Positions 22,702 through 31,899 of a stretch of 64,000 nucleotides of DNA are shown here, piece by piece; the first letter of the stretch is position 1; every line of letters begins with the position of its first letter. Both the position numbers and the translations under genes were made by a program. Source of the stretch: Geomobilibacter sp964432205 (lineage in GTDB: Bacteria; Desulfobacterota; Desulfuromonadia; Geobacterales; DSM-12255); assembly GCA_964432205.1 (NCBI GenBank), contig CAYSMK010000002.1, positions 1-64,000 of the forward strand, read 5' to 3'. Below the pieces are notes generated by a model. It searched no databases and was not told where the DNA came from. It saw only the letters and a program-made list of their open reading frames with translations.

Positions 22702-23430
22702 CTACAGCTTCAGGCTCACCGCGTGAAGCTGACCGGTTTCCCGCTCTTTCAGCTGGATGCGCAGCTCCTTGGCGCTCTTGGCCTCGCCGGGGAAGAAGAT
22801 GAAGCCGTTGGCCAGATTCTCGTTGGGAATCGCCTTGCCTTCCAGCCCCTTGGCGCGGATGTCGTCCGTGATCCGGTACTCCCGCTCCTCCGAGGTCCCT
22901 TCCTTGACCCCGCCGATGACCGCCCCGCCCGCAGCACCGATGGCCGCCCCTTTGCCGAGAGCCTCACCGACGCTCTTGCCCGAGACGATCCCCAGGGCAG
23001 CCCCGAGGATGGCACCGCCGGCGGCACCGAGCAGCGCCCCCTTGCCTGCCCCCTTGCCAAAGAAGGATGCCAGCTGGGTCGAGCTCTCCAGCCGGTCGAT
23101 CGCCGTGTTGTTCGGCACCACCTGCCAGTACCGGCCATCGGCATCCACGAGGAAGGTCTGACCGCTGACGATCTCCAGGGTCTTGCCGCTCTGGTTGTTC
23201 ATCACCAGCTGGACCGGCAGCAGTCCGGCGCCGCGGATGTCGAACCCGAAGGCATCCTCGGCAGCAACGGTGTCGGCATACGCCTCGCCGCCAATGGCGA
23301 TGCCGTCAACCTGCTGCTTGTTGGCATAGGCCTCCGGTGGGCGGAAGGAAACGAACTGGCTCTTGTAGGTGGTGCATCCGGCCAGAAGAAATACCGGCAG
23401 CATGATGCCCGCAATTAATTTTTTCATCAT
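22702..23430 (-). CDS. Glycine-zipper lipoprotein
   Basis: A 242-residue protein with a lipoprotein signal KLIAGIMLPVFLLAGC (lipobox LAGC, Cys19). An N-terminal domain (about 20-115) is followed by a glycine-zipper stretch with GAGKGALLGAAGGAILGAAL and repeated GxxxG spacing (about 125-172), then a C-terminal FIFFPGEAKSAKELRIQL. Glycine-zipper lipoproteins insert in or span membranes; the exact role is unknown. ATG 23430 or the adjacent in-frame ATG 23427 both lie after GGGAGG. It is followed by the DUF1318 gene, probably one operon. Confidence 0.75.
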   Translation of the reverse strand: MMKKLIAGIMLPVFLLAGCTTYKSQFVSFRPPEAYANKQQVDGIAIGGEAYADTVAAEDAFGFDIRGAGLLPVQLVMNNQSGKTLEIVSGQTFLVDADGRYWQVVPNNTAIDRLESSTQLASFFGKGAGKGALLGAAGGAILGAALGIVSGKSVGEALGKGAAIGAAGGAVIGGVKEGTSEEREYRITDDIRAKGLEGKAIPNENLANGFIFFPGEAKSAKELRIQLKERETGQLHAVSLKL

Positions 23431-23651
23431 GAACAGACCTCCCTGAAATTTACTTCTAACAGCTTACCACTCGTCAGCAGCCATGCAACAGCCCGAGCGC
23501 ATTAGTGCTCACTTTTTAGGCAAATACCGACGAGCAAATTTGCCCTTTTCAGACGCTTTTTCGAGGCAACCCTCCCACAGCCATTCTCCAGTTTCAAAAC
23601 GGAAGGAACGGTGCTTTTCGGCCATTTCGAGCCGGTCGGTTCAAAATGGGA

Positions 23652-24323
23652 TCAGGCGAGGCGTCCCGGACCGCACTTCTGCATAAGGACCAGGGTGCGG
23701 ACGGCGTTGTCGCCCGGAAGGTGGAGCACGTTAACCCCGGCAACCCGAAGCCCCAGCCCGGCCAGTTCGGATGCGGCGGCTGCCGCCTCCTGCTCCCCGT
23801 CCCTCCCCTTCATGGCGACGATGGTGCCGTCCTCCTTCAGGACCGGCAGTGCCAGCCGGGCGAACAGAGGTATGCTGGAAAAGGCTCGGGACACGACCCA
23901 GTCGAACCCGGCCGGATCGCTATCGGCAAGGGTCTCGGCCCTGGCGTGGATGGCGGTGAGATTGGTCAGCGACAGGAGTCGCCCGACATGCCTTTGAAAG
24001 GTGATCTTCTTGCCCACCGCATCAACCGAGGTGATGGAGAGGCCGGGAAGGACGATGGCAAGGGGAATGGCGGGAAAGCCCCCTCCCGAACCGATGTCCA
24101 GCAACCGTACCGTCGGCGGGAGAATGGACGTCAGGGTGAGGGAATCGAGGAGATGTTTGACAACAATCTCCCGATCGGAGGTGATGGCGGTGAGGTTGAT
24201 ACGCTTGTTCCACCGCTTCAGCTCGGCCACGAACAGGGCGAAGCGGCCGAGCTGGTCCGCATCGAGCGGACGTCCCATCCCGGCCGTCCCGGCTGCCAGG
24301 ATCTCCTGCCAGCTGCCGGTCAT
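23652..24323 (-). CDS. rsmG: 16S rRNA (guanine-527 N7)-methyltransferase
   Basis: A 223-residue RsmG (GidB): NLTAITSDREIVVKHLLDSL and LLDIGSGGGFPAIPLAIVLPG (SAM motif I) followed by SVDAVGKKITF. It methylates N7 of G527 in 16S rRNA. The start overlaps the mnmG stop by 4 bp, the classical mnmG-rsmG arrangement near the origin. In many bacteria parA-parB follow rsmG; here the next genes are lipoproteins in another unit. Confidence 0.96.
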   Translation of the reverse strand: MTGSWQEILAAGTAGMGRPLDADQLGRFALFVAELKRWNKRINLTAITSDREIVVKHLLDSLTLTSILPPTVRLLDIGSGGGFPAIPLAIVLPGLSITSVDAVGKKITFQRHVGRLLSLTNLTAIHARAETLADSDPAGFDWVVSRAFSSIPLFARLALPVLKEDGTIVAMKGRDGEQEAAAAASELAGLGLRVAGVNVLHLPGDNAVRTLVLMQKCGPGRLA

Positions 24324-26194
24324 GCCCCGCTCCTCGCCTTCAGGGCAATGGACAGGACCGCGACGGCCGCCGGGGTGATCCCGGAGATGCGGGATGCCTG
24401 CCCCAGGGTATCGGGCCGGAACCGCTGCAGTTTCTCCCGCACCTCGGCCGTGATGCCCGGCAGGGCAGCGTAATCGAAGTCGCTCGGAATCCGTGCACCT
24501 TCCATCCGTTCCTGCCGGCGTACCTGCTCCAGCTGGCGGTCGATATACCCCTGGTACTTCACCTGGATCTCGACCTGTTCCCGCACCTGCGGCGGCACCG
24601 CTGCCGACTCCGCATCCAGCCGCTCAAGCTCTTCATAGCCGATGTCCGGTCGCCGCAGGAGCTGCGTAAAGGTGAGGGCGTTCTGGAGCCCGACCATTTC
24701 GAACTCGGACAGAAAGGCCGGATCGGCCTCGGAGGGAAGCAGTTTCCGCTGCTGGAGCCGCTCCAGTTCATTCGCGATCTGCTCCCGCTTCATCAGGAAA
24801 CGGCCGTACGCCTCTTCCGGCACCAGACCGACAGCATGGCCATGCTCCCGCAGCCGCAGGTCGGCGTTGTCCTCGCGCAGCAGCAATCGGTACTCTGCCC
24901 GGGAGGTGAACATCCGGTATGGCTCCCGGGTGCCGAGTGTGACCAGGTCATCGATCATCACCCCGATATAGGCCTCGCTCCGGGAGAGGACCAGCGGTTC
25001 CCGCCCCTGCGCCCGCAGGGCCGCGTTGATCCCGGCCATGATCCCCTGGGCTGCGGCCTCTTCGTAGCCGGACGTGCCGTTGATCTGGCCGGCGTGGTAG
25101 AGATTGGCGACCTCCTTGGTCTCCAGGGAGGCGTGAAGCTGCACCGGATCGACATAGTCGTACTCGATGGCATAGGCGGGGCGCATGATCTCCACCCGCT
25201 CCAGCCCTTCGATGGATCGATAGAAGGCCCACTGCACGTCAATGGGGAGCGAGGTGGAAAGGCCGCTCGGGTAGCACTCGACCGTATCCAGTCCTTCCGG
25301 CTCGATGAAGGTCTGGTGGCGATCCTTTTCCGGGAACCGCACAACCTTGTCCTCGATGGAGGGACAGTAGCGGGGACCGATCCCCTCGATTACCCCGGCA
25401 TACAGGGGGGAACGGTCCAGGCCGGAACGGATGATCTCGTGACTGTGGGGGTTGGTATAGGCGATGTGGCAGGGAACCTGGGGTCGGTCGATCCGTTCCG
25501 TGTCAAAGGAAAACGGCACCGGCGGATCGTCGCCGTACTGGGGCTCCAGGCGGGCGAAATCGATGGTCCTGCCGTCCAGGCGGGCCGGTGTTCCGGTCTT
25601 GAGGCGTCCGACCGCGAAACCGAGCTCCTTCAGCTGATCGGACAGACCGATTGACGGGAGATCGCCGGCCCGGCCGCCGGGATAATTGATGAGGCCGATA
25701 TGGATCAGACCGCGCATGAACGTGCCGGTGGTGAGCACCACCGTCGTTCCCGGGTAGCGAACCCTGGCCCTGGTGTCCACTCCCTGCACCCGGCCGTCAA
25801 CGACCACCAGCCCGGTCACCTCGGCCTGCTTCACATCGAGGTTGGCCTGATGCTCAAGGACCCGCTTCATCCGCAGCCGGTACAGCTGCTTGTCGGCCTG
25901 GGCTCGTGACGCCCGGACCGCCGGCCCCTTCCGCGTGTTCAGGATGCGAAACTGGATGCCGGTGGCATCGATGTTCCTCCCCATCTCCCCGCCAAGGGCA
26001 TCGATCTCCTTCACCAGATGCCCCTTAGCCAGGCCGCCGATGGCCGGGTTGCACGACATCAGGGCAATGGCGTCCAGGTTGATGGTGAGGAGCAGGGTGC
26101 GGCACCCCATCCGGCTGGCAGCCAGGGCCGCCTCGCAGCCGGCGTGTCCGGCCCCGACGACAATTACATCGTATGTGCGATCATAGAGGATCAT
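24320..26194 (-). CDS. mnmG: tRNA uridine 5-carboxymethylaminomethyl modification enzyme MnmG
   Basis: A 624-residue FAD protein. Visible are the dinucleotide fold VVGAGHAGCEAALAASRMG near the N-terminus, SCNPAIGGLAKGHLVKEIDALGG, FRILNTRKGPAVRASRAQAD and a helical C-terminal domain ending with GITPAAVAVLSIALKAR. With MnmE it makes cmnm5U34 in tRNAs. Full length for the family (~620-630). It lies downstream of mnmE, separated by a 257-bp gap that holds a dispersed repeat and a parS site. Confidence 0.97.
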   Translation of the reverse strand: MILYDRTYDVIVVGAGHAGCEAALAASRMGCRTLLLTINLDAIALMSCNPAIGGLAKGHLVKEIDALGGEMGRNIDATGIQFRILNTRKGPAVRASRAQADKQLYRLRMKRVLEHQANLDVKQAEVTGLVVVDGRVQGVDTRARVRYPGTTVVLTTGTFMRGLIHIGLINYPGGRAGDLPSIGLSDQLKELGFAVGRLKTGTPARLDGRTIDFARLEPQYGDDPPVPFSFDTERIDRPQVPCHIAYTNPHSHEIIRSGLDRSPLYAGVIEGIGPRYCPSIEDKVVRFPEKDRHQTFIEPEGLDTVECYPSGLSTSLPIDVQWAFYRSIEGLERVEIMRPAYAIEYDYVDPVQLHASLETKEVANLYHAGQINGTSGYEEAAAQGIMAGINAALRAQGREPLVLSRSEAYIGVMIDDLVTLGTREPYRMFTSRAEYRLLLREDNADLRLREHGHAVGLVPEEAYGRFLMKREQIANELERLQQRKLLPSEADPAFLSEFEMVGLQNALTFTQLLRRPDIGYEELERLDAESAAVPPQVREQVEIQVKYQGYIDRQLEQVRRQERMEGARIPSDFDYAALPGITAEVREKLQRFRPDTLGQASRISGITPAAVAVLSIALKARSGA

Positions 26195-26216
26195 CGTCTC
26201 ACCTGCGGCCGTGCCT

Positions 26217-26352
26217 TATTTTCCTGACCCCGTGCGAATCGAGTGTCTCGTTGAGAGAATGTGCCCGAGCGCCAGCCGCTGTAGGCGAAATGAGCAGTAC
26301 AACGGCGGTACGAGCGCCATTCTGAGCGGAGCGGGGCGCTCGGTTCTCGCGG
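26217..26352 (-). repeat. Dispersed ~130-bp repeat, copy A
   Basis: Its reverse complement aligns with 59975-60150: GAGCGCCCCG(C/T)TCCGCTC, then TACCGCCGTTGTAC or CACCGCCGTTGTAC, GCTCATTTCGC, CGGCTG followed by GCTCGGGCACA, and ACGAGAC. This copy lacks the ~55-bp internal segment present in the other. Confidence 0.65.
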
Positions 26353-26432
26353 GTTCAAGAGTTTCACAGCAGCCTCTGTAAATACACTGTATACCAGCCA
26401 CAATGCCTTGCCTCTCAACGGGTTGCAGCGAT

Positions 26433-26448
26433 TGTTTCACGTGGAACA
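26433..26448. promoter_or_regulatory. parS centromere site
   Basis: TGTTTCACGTGGAACA, a perfect match to the conserved 16-bp palindromic parS site bound by chromosomal ParB. It sits between mnmG and mnmE, ~4 kb from dnaA, as expected for origin segregation. parA and parB are not in this window. Confidence 0.95.
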
Positions 26449-26451
26449 TGA

Positions 26452-27822
26452 TCATTTTCCGATGCAGAATTGACCGAATATCAGGTCGAGAACTTCGTCC
26501 GGGGTTGTCTCGCCGGTGACCTCGCCAACGGCAGCCAGGGCATCGCGCAGGTCGATGGCCAGAATTTCGGGAGGAAGGCCGGCTGACTGGTTGGCACTGA
26601 ATTTTACCAGGGCGGCAGCGGATTTGACAAGGGCGTCTCTGTGCCGGGCCCTGGAAAGGGCCACATATTCCCGGCTGTCCACCGCGTGCCCGTGAAGAAA
26701 AGAGCTGGTGATCGCATCCTTGAGCATGTCGATCCCCTCGCCGGTCCGGGTCGAGATCGACACTGTTCCGCAGGCAGCCAGCTCTTCGGGAAGCTGAATG
26801 ACTGCTGACAGATCCGCCTTGTTGCATACCGCCAGAAAACGTTTGCCGGCCAGGGCCGCCAGAATCTGCCGGTCATCGTCGTCAAAGGGACGTGAGGCAT
26901 CGAGCAGGAAGATGACCAGATCGGCCCGGGGTATCGCCGCCAGGGTCAGCCTCACCCCCTCCTGCTCCACCAGGTCGCCGCTCTCGCGCACGCCGGCCGT
27001 ATCGATGAGGGTGACCGGCAGGCCGCCGATATTCACGACCTCCTGGATCAGGTCGCGGGTGGTTCCGGGAATGGCGGTAACAATGGCCCGCTTCTCCTTG
27101 AGCAGGGTATTGAGAAGACTGGACTTTCCAACGTTAGGCTTGCCGGCGATGAGAACCGATACGCCGTCGCGGAGCACCCTCCCCTCTTCGTAGGTTGCCA
27201 GGAGCTGCGAGATGATGGTGTGGGAGTCCGTCACGCGGGTAGCGATCTGGTTCAGGTCAAAGGTATCGATCTCGTCCTCGGGAAAATCCACGTACGCTTC
27301 CAGCAGGGCCAGGGCCTGCACCAGATGCTGCCGACAGTCGTGAATGACCCGCGACAACTGCCCCTCACGCTGGTGCTGCGCCAGGGCAAGGGCTGCGTCG
27401 GTCTTGCCACGGATGACGTCGATCACCGACTCGGCCTGCAACAGGTCGATCCGGCCGTTCAGAAACGCCCGGCGGGTAAATTCACCCGGTTCCGCCAGCC
27501 GGGCACCTTCGCGCTGCACACAGGCCAGCAGCTTCTGTACGAGCAGGTAGCCGCCGTGACAGTGCAGCTCCACCACATCCTCCCGGGTAAAGGAGTGTGG
27601 TGACCGCATATAGACGCAAAAACCCTCGTCGAGAATCTCGCCATTGTCGGGATGCCTGATTTCCCCATAATAAAAACGGTGGCTCTGAAAGCCACCGCTG
27701 GTCCTGCGCGAAAAAAGCCGCTCCGCTATCGGAAGGGAGTCGGGACCGGATATCCGGACGATCCCGATGCCTCCCTCCCCTACCGGTGTACTGATGGCGG
27801 CTATGGTATCCGCAACGTACAT
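26452..27822 (-). CDS. mnmE: tRNA modification GTPase MnmE
   Basis: A 456-residue protein: N-terminal tetrahydrofolate-binding domain (DTIAAISTPVGEGGIGIVRIS), helical region, and a G domain with GKPNVGKSSLLN (G1), GTTRD (G2), DTAGVRE (G3) and NKAD (G4). The C-terminal FCIGK motif, needed for chemistry, is intact. It works with MnmG to modify U34 of tRNAs. It lies 12 bp after yidC on the same strand and belongs to the conserved origin-proximal cluster. Confidence 0.97.
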   Translation of the reverse strand: MYVADTIAAISTPVGEGGIGIVRISGPDSLPIAERLFSRRTSGGFQSHRFYYGEIRHPDNGEILDEGFCVYMRSPHSFTREDVVELHCHGGYLLVQKLLACVQREGARLAEPGEFTRRAFLNGRIDLLQAESVIDVIRGKTDAALALAQHQREGQLSRVIHDCRQHLVQALALLEAYVDFPEDEIDTFDLNQIATRVTDSHTIISQLLATYEEGRVLRDGVSVLIAGKPNVGKSSLLNTLLKEKRAIVTAIPGTTRDLIQEVVNIGGLPVTLIDTAGVRESGDLVEQEGVRLTLAAIPRADLVIFLLDASRPFDDDDRQILAALAGKRFLAVCNKADLSAVIQLPEELAACGTVSISTRTGEGIDMLKDAITSSFLHGHAVDSREYVALSRARHRDALVKSAAALVKFSANQSAGLPPEILAIDLRDALAAVGEVTGETTPDEVLDLIFGQFCIGK

Positions 27823-27834
27823 CTGAACTCCTGC

Positions 27835-29448
27835 CTACGCTTCCTTCAGGGACTTGTTGATGTACATCTGCTGGGCAATGGTGAGCACGTTGTTCACGAG
27901 CCAGTACAGCACGAGTCCCGACGGGAAGTTGAGAAACATGAAGGTGAACACAACCGGCAGGGCCAGCATCATCTTGGCCTGAACCGGGTCCATCTGGGTC
28001 GGGGTCATCTTCTGCTGGATGAACATGGTGACACCCATGATGATCGGGGTCACATAGTAGGGGTCCTTACCGGCCAGGTCCTGAATCCAGAAGTAAAACG
28101 GTGCATGGCGGAGCTCGATGGAAAACATGAGCGCCTTGTACAGGGCGAAGAACACCGGAATCTGGACGACCATCGGCAGACAGCCGCCGAGCGGGTTCAC
28201 CTTGTGGGTTTGATACAGCTCCATCACCGCCTTGTTCATGGCGTCGCGATCGTCCTTGTGCTTCTCCTTCAGCTCCTGCATCTTCGGCTGGAGCTTCTGC
28301 ATCTCCTTCATCGACTTGTAGCTCTTGTGGGTCAGTGGGAAGAAGAGGATCTTCAGGATCACGGTGATGACGATGATCGCCAGGCCGTAGTTGCCCAGAT
28401 ATCCGTGAAAGAATTTGAGCGTGAACAGGAGTGGCTTGGCGATGGCCGAGAACCAGCCCAGATCGATCGCCTCCTCCAGCCTGCTCCCCTGGGACTTGAG
28501 AATGTCCAGATCCTTGGGACCGAAATACAGGCGGACCGGAACGGCCACACTCTCGCCGGGTCTGGCGGTCAGCTGGGCCGAGCCGATGACGTTCTCGATA
28601 TAGCCACCAACCGTCTTGAGGCGGACGGACTGGATGCTGTTGTTAACGGCCAGGGCGGCGCCGAGAAAATACTTGTCGGCAAAGCCGGTCCAGAGAACCC
28701 CCTTCTGATACGCCTTCTCACCCTTTTCCAGGTCCTTGATCTTCTCGAACGAGACACCTTCCTCTGTGAGGGTTGCCGGACCGAAAACCTCGAATCGTCC
28801 GCCGCCGTCCTTAGGCGGGGTTGCATGATTGGACAGGAGGAGCTGAACCGTTCCCGACTGCGGGGTGGATCCGGCATTGGTGACCTTTTGCACCAGATCG
28901 ATGGCATAGCTGTCACCGCTGAAGGTGTAACTCTTCTGGAACACGACACCGGCCGGAGACGAGAGGGTGAAGTCGAGCACCTTTTTCTCGCCCTTTGCCA
29001 CCGAAAGCGAGTTGGCAGTAACGCTGAAAACAGTGCCGGCATCAACAGGAAAGCCTTCCAGCCTGGTCCGGAGCGGATACGCGGCTGCGTTATCCTCGGC
29101 CACCATGGCTACGTCTTTGCCCTGCGGGCCGGCCGTTTCCTTGTACTTCTTCAGCACCATCCTCTTCAGCGCCCCCCCCTTGGTGGAGAAAACCGCCCGG
29201 TAGAGGTCCGTTTCCACGGTCACATCCTGGGCCGACTGCGGTGCCGAACCGGCTGGCGCCAACTGCGGCAACTGTGCGGACAGTTCCGCCTGAGCGGCAA
29301 CCGGCGCTGGCGCAGAGGTGGCCGGCGCAGACTGCGACTGTGCTGCCTGCTGAGCGGGAACCGGTTTGGAGGGCTGAGGGACCAGGTATGAGTAGCCATA
29401 CATGACCGCAATGGAGAGGACGACAGCAATGAGAACACGTTTTTCCAT
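27835..29448 (-). CDS. yidC: Membrane protein insertase YidC
   Basis: A 537-residue protein of Gram-negative YidC type: N-terminal anchor KRVLIAVVLSIAVMYGYSYLV, an Ala/Pro-rich linker, a large periplasmic beta domain (about 75-335) and the C-terminal insertase core beginning near FFHGYLGNYGLAIIVITVIL, with YQTHKVNPLGGCLPMVVQIP and further spans. It inserts membrane proteins alone or with Sec. It sits downstream of yidD, rnpA and rpmH, the usual order. Confidence 0.97.
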   Translation of the reverse strand: MEKRVLIAVVLSIAVMYGYSYLVPQPSKPVPAQQAAQSQSAPATSAPAPVAAQAELSAQLPQLAPAGSAPQSAQDVTVETDLYRAVFSTKGGALKRMVLKKYKETAGPQGKDVAMVAEDNAAAYPLRTRLEGFPVDAGTVFSVTANSLSVAKGEKKVLDFTLSSPAGVVFQKSYTFSGDSYAIDLVQKVTNAGSTPQSGTVQLLLSNHATPPKDGGGRFEVFGPATLTEEGVSFEKIKDLEKGEKAYQKGVLWTGFADKYFLGAALAVNNSIQSVRLKTVGGYIENVIGSAQLTARPGESVAVPVRLYFGPKDLDILKSQGSRLEEAIDLGWFSAIAKPLLFTLKFFHGYLGNYGLAIIVITVILKILFFPLTHKSYKSMKEMQKLQPKMQELKEKHKDDRDAMNKAVMELYQTHKVNPLGGCLPMVVQIPVFFALYKALMFSIELRHAPFYFWIQDLAGKDPYYVTPIIMGVTMFIQQKMTPTQMDPVQAKMMLALPVVFTFMFLNFPSGLVLYWLVNNVLTIAQQMYINKSLKEA

Positions 29449-29467
29449 GGATTATCCCCGTGGTTGG

Positions 29468-29707
29468 TTACTTGACCGGATCATACCCCCCCTGATGGAA
29501 GGGGTGACAACGGGCCAGCCTGGCAATGGTCATTCCGACACCCTTCATCAGGCCGTAACGTTGCAGGGCCTGGCGGGCATATTCGGAACAGGATGGATAA
29601 AAACGGCAGGTTGCCCCTTTCAAGGGGGAGAGGTACAGCTGATAGGTACGCAGACCCCTGTCAAGCAGTCTGATAACGGAAGAGTGTTTAGCGGCGGCCA
29701 AGCACAT
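29468..29707 (-). CDS. yidD: Membrane protein insertion efficiency factor YidD
   Basis: A 79-residue protein with LYLSPLKGATCRFYPSCSEY and HPFHQGGYDPVK, the family's conserved Cys-rich core and ending. The start is set at ATG 29707, which gives normal length and overlaps the rnpA end by 20 bp; the frame is open further upstream to 29788 but that part has no family features. It assists YidC-dependent insertion. Confidence 0.9.
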   Translation of the reverse strand: MCLAAAKHSSVIRLLDRGLRTYQLYLSPLKGATCRFYPSCSEYARQALQRYGLMKGVGMTIARLARCHPFHQGGYDPVK

Positions 29708-30047
29708 GGGCCAGTTCCCTGCAGAGTGCGGAAAAGTCGAGCTCACCAGTTCCGGGTCGGGCCACGACATTATAGTCGGCGCCGGCAAAGAGCCCCTTGT
29801 TGAGTCTGAAAAATTCCCTGATCAGACGCTTGACGCGGTTGCGAACCACGGCATTGCCGACCTTGCGGCTGGCTGTTATGCCGAGGCGCGGTCCCCCCGC
29901 GTGTACTGGCCCGCGTATGACCAGAAAATGGGGAGACCGGGCCTTGGTGCCGGCAGCCGACAGTCGCGCGTATTCCGCTGACTTTCTCAGCCGCTCGTGT
30001 CGACTGAAGCAGGTGGTGCAGGAAGGATTACTTGGTGGCAATGCCAA
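29688..30047 (-). CDS. rnpA: Ribonuclease P protein component
   Basis: Up to 119 residues with the basic core RNRVKRLIREFFRLNK, preceded by LGITASRKVGNAVV, the RnpA signature that binds the RNA subunit for tRNA 5' maturation. The start is unsure: TTG codons at 30047 and 30041 both overlap rpmH, and no ATG is available before the conserved SRHERLRKSAEYARL, so a non-ATG start coupled to rpmH translation is likely. Confidence 0.93.
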   Translation of the reverse strand: MALPPSNPSCTTCFSRHERLRKSAEYARLSAAGTKARSPHFLVIRGPVHAGGPRLGITASRKVGNAVVRNRVKRLIREFFRLNKGLFAGADYNVVARPGTGELDFSALCRELAHVLGRR

Positions 30048-30177
30048 CCGCGAGACGCTTGCGCCCTTTGGCGCGACGACGCTTGATCACCAAACGACCG
30101 TTCTTGGTTGCCATACGAACCAGGAAGCCGTGGGTCCGCTTACGGGAAATATTGCTCGGTTGAAATGTTCTTTTCAT
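30028..30177 (-). CDS. rpmH: 50S ribosomal protein L34
   Basis: Encodes 49 residues beginning MKRTFQPSNISRKRTHGFLV and containing KNGRLVIKRRRAKGRKRL, the L34 signature. A GGAGCATGATC ribosome region precedes the ATG. It is the first gene of the minus-strand origin cluster and is transcribed away from dnaA. Confidence 0.96.
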   Translation of the reverse strand: MKRTFQPSNISRKRTHGFLVRMATKNGRLVIKRRRAKGRKRLAVGIATK

Positions 30178-30546
30178 GATCATGCTCCTTGAAGCGATTA
30201 AGTGAGTCGGAAAAGGAGTTTATTATTCATACGGGCTCTATTTTGTCAACAGTTATTTCATCTGCCATGGCACGAAATTCCTTGCAAATTGCCGAGTCGT
30301 CTGTTAGGCTCTCAGCGCTTCGGCAAGTGGGATTTGTGCCCGCGAGCCGCCATCAACAGCCGTTCCGCACTTATCAACAGCTGTTGATAAGCCTGTGAAT
30401 AACTCCACAGTTCTTCAACACGTTCATATCGTTACTTTTTTCTCATTTACCCATTCCGTGTACCTTCCGTGGCATTTCTGCCGGCGACTGCGACAGACAC
30501 CACTGCGGAATGGGTTTCTCCAATCGGTTTCAATGAAGGTCCCGCC
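30178..30546. other. rpmH-dnaA intergenic region with DnaA boxes
   Basis: A 369-bp divergent promoter region. It holds TTATCAACAGCTGTTGATAA (30371-30390), two abutting inverted DnaA-box-like 9-mers, and TGTGAATAA (30394-30402), whose reverse complement fits TTATNCACA. These probably autoregulate dnaA and may form a second part of the origin. No small gene seen. Confidence 0.75.
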
Positions 30547-31899
30547 ATGGAAAACATCTGGCAAGCCGCCCAAGACAATATTGAAAAGGTGCTCACGCCC
30601 CAGACCTTCAATACCTGGATCAAACCGATCCGGTTCTCCCACATCAACAACAACCAGTTTATCCTGCAGGTCCCCAATAAATTCATCAAGGACTGGGTGC
30701 GGGAAAAATACTTCTCCATGATCCAGGAGGCCGTGAACTCGCTGGCTGAACGGCAGTTCCAACTGGAAATCGTTATCAGCTATCAGGAAGCCGCCGAGGC
30801 ACCACCAGTGGAACCGAAACCGGCCCGCAAGAGCAAGGAGCCGGTGCCTGCTGCGGAAACGGAAATTGCCTCCAATCTCAACGGCAACCTGAACCCCAAA
30901 TATACCTTTGACACCTTTGTCTGCGGCTCGAGCAACCAGTTTGCCTACGCCGCGTCCCAGGCGGTCGCGGCCAAACCGGCCACCAACTACAACCCCCTGT
31001 TTATCTACGGTGGCGTCGGCCTGGGCAAGACCCACCTCTTGATCGCCATTGGCAACGAAATTCTCAAGAACAAGCCAAAGGCCCGCATCTGTTACTACAC
31101 ATCGGAAAAATTCATGAACGAGATGATCAATTCCCTCCGCTACAAGAAGATGGAAGAGTTCAGGAACAAGTTCCGGAAAGCGGACCTGCTGCTCATTGAC
31201 GATATCCAGTTCATGCAGGGGAAAGAGGCGACCCAGGAGGAGTTCTTTCACACCTTCAACTCCCTGTACGAGTCGCACAAGCAGATCATCCTCACCTCGG
31301 ACAAATTCCCCCGGGAGATTCCGGGACTCGAGGAGCGCCTGCGCTCACGCTTCGAGTGGGGACTGATCGCCGACATCCAGCCACCTGACGTAGAGACCAA
31401 GATAGCCATTCTGAAAAAGAAGGCCGAACTGAACGGCATCGAGCTCCCGGATGACGTGGCGCTGTTCATCGGATCAAGTGCGTCCAGCAACATTCGGGAA
31501 CTGGAGGGAATGCTGGTGCGTCTCGGCGCCTATGCCAGCCTCACCCGGAACAAGATCTCTCTGAACATGGCCCGGGATATCCTCAAGGACATCATTGTGG
31601 ACAAGTCCAAGGAGATAACCATCGAAATGATCCAGAAACATGTTGCCGACCACTACAAGCTGAAGATCAGCGATCTGAAATCGGAAAAACGACTGAAGGC
31701 CCTGGTGGTGCCGCGACAGATTGCCATCTATCTCTGCCGGGACATGACCAAGGCCTCGTACCCGGAAATCGGTGAAAAATTCGGCGGTAAGGACCACTCG
31801 ACCATCATCCATTCGGTCAAGAAGATCGATGGTCTACTGGCCGCTGACCCGGCATTGGCGGAAACCCTGCGGATGCTTAAACATGACCTGTTGAACTGA
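30547..31899 (+). CDS. dnaA: Chromosomal replication initiator DnaA
   Basis: A 450-residue protein starting at ATG 30547 (MENIWQAAQDNIEKVLTPQT), which fits the family better than an open extension to 30469. Domain I is followed by a short linker and the AAA+ domain with Walker A GGVGLGKTHLL, DDIQFMQGKEATQEEFFHTF and sensor segments. The C-terminal DNA-binding domain has the GGKDHSTIIHSVKKI signature that reads DnaA boxes. DnaA-ATP assembles on the boxes on both sides of this gene to open the origin. Confidence 0.98.
   Translation: MENIWQAAQDNIEKVLTPQTFNTWIKPIRFSHINNNQFILQVPNKFIKDWVREKYFSMIQEAVNSLAERQFQLEIVISYQEAAEAPPVEPKPARKSKEPVPAAETEIASNLNGNLNPKYTFDTFVCGSSNQFAYAASQAVAAKPATNYNPLFIYGGVGLGKTHLLIAIGNEILKNKPKARICYYTSEKFMNEMINSLRYKKMEEFRNKFRKADLLLIDDIQFMQGKEATQEEFFHTFNSLYESHKQIILTSDKFPREIPGLEERLRSRFEWGLIADIQPPDVETKIAILKKKAELNGIELPDDVALFIGSSASSNIRELEGMLVRLGAYASLTRNKISLNMARDILKDIIVDKSKEITIEMIQKHVADHYKLKISDLKSEKRLKALVVPRQIAIYLCRDMTKASYPEIGEKFGGKDHSTIIHSVKKIDGLLAADPALAETLRMLKHDLLN

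Noticed and set aside
27652..29391. 579-codon plus-strand frame opposite yidC
   Set aside because: Antisense shadow; His/Leu/Gly-rich translation, no ribosome site.
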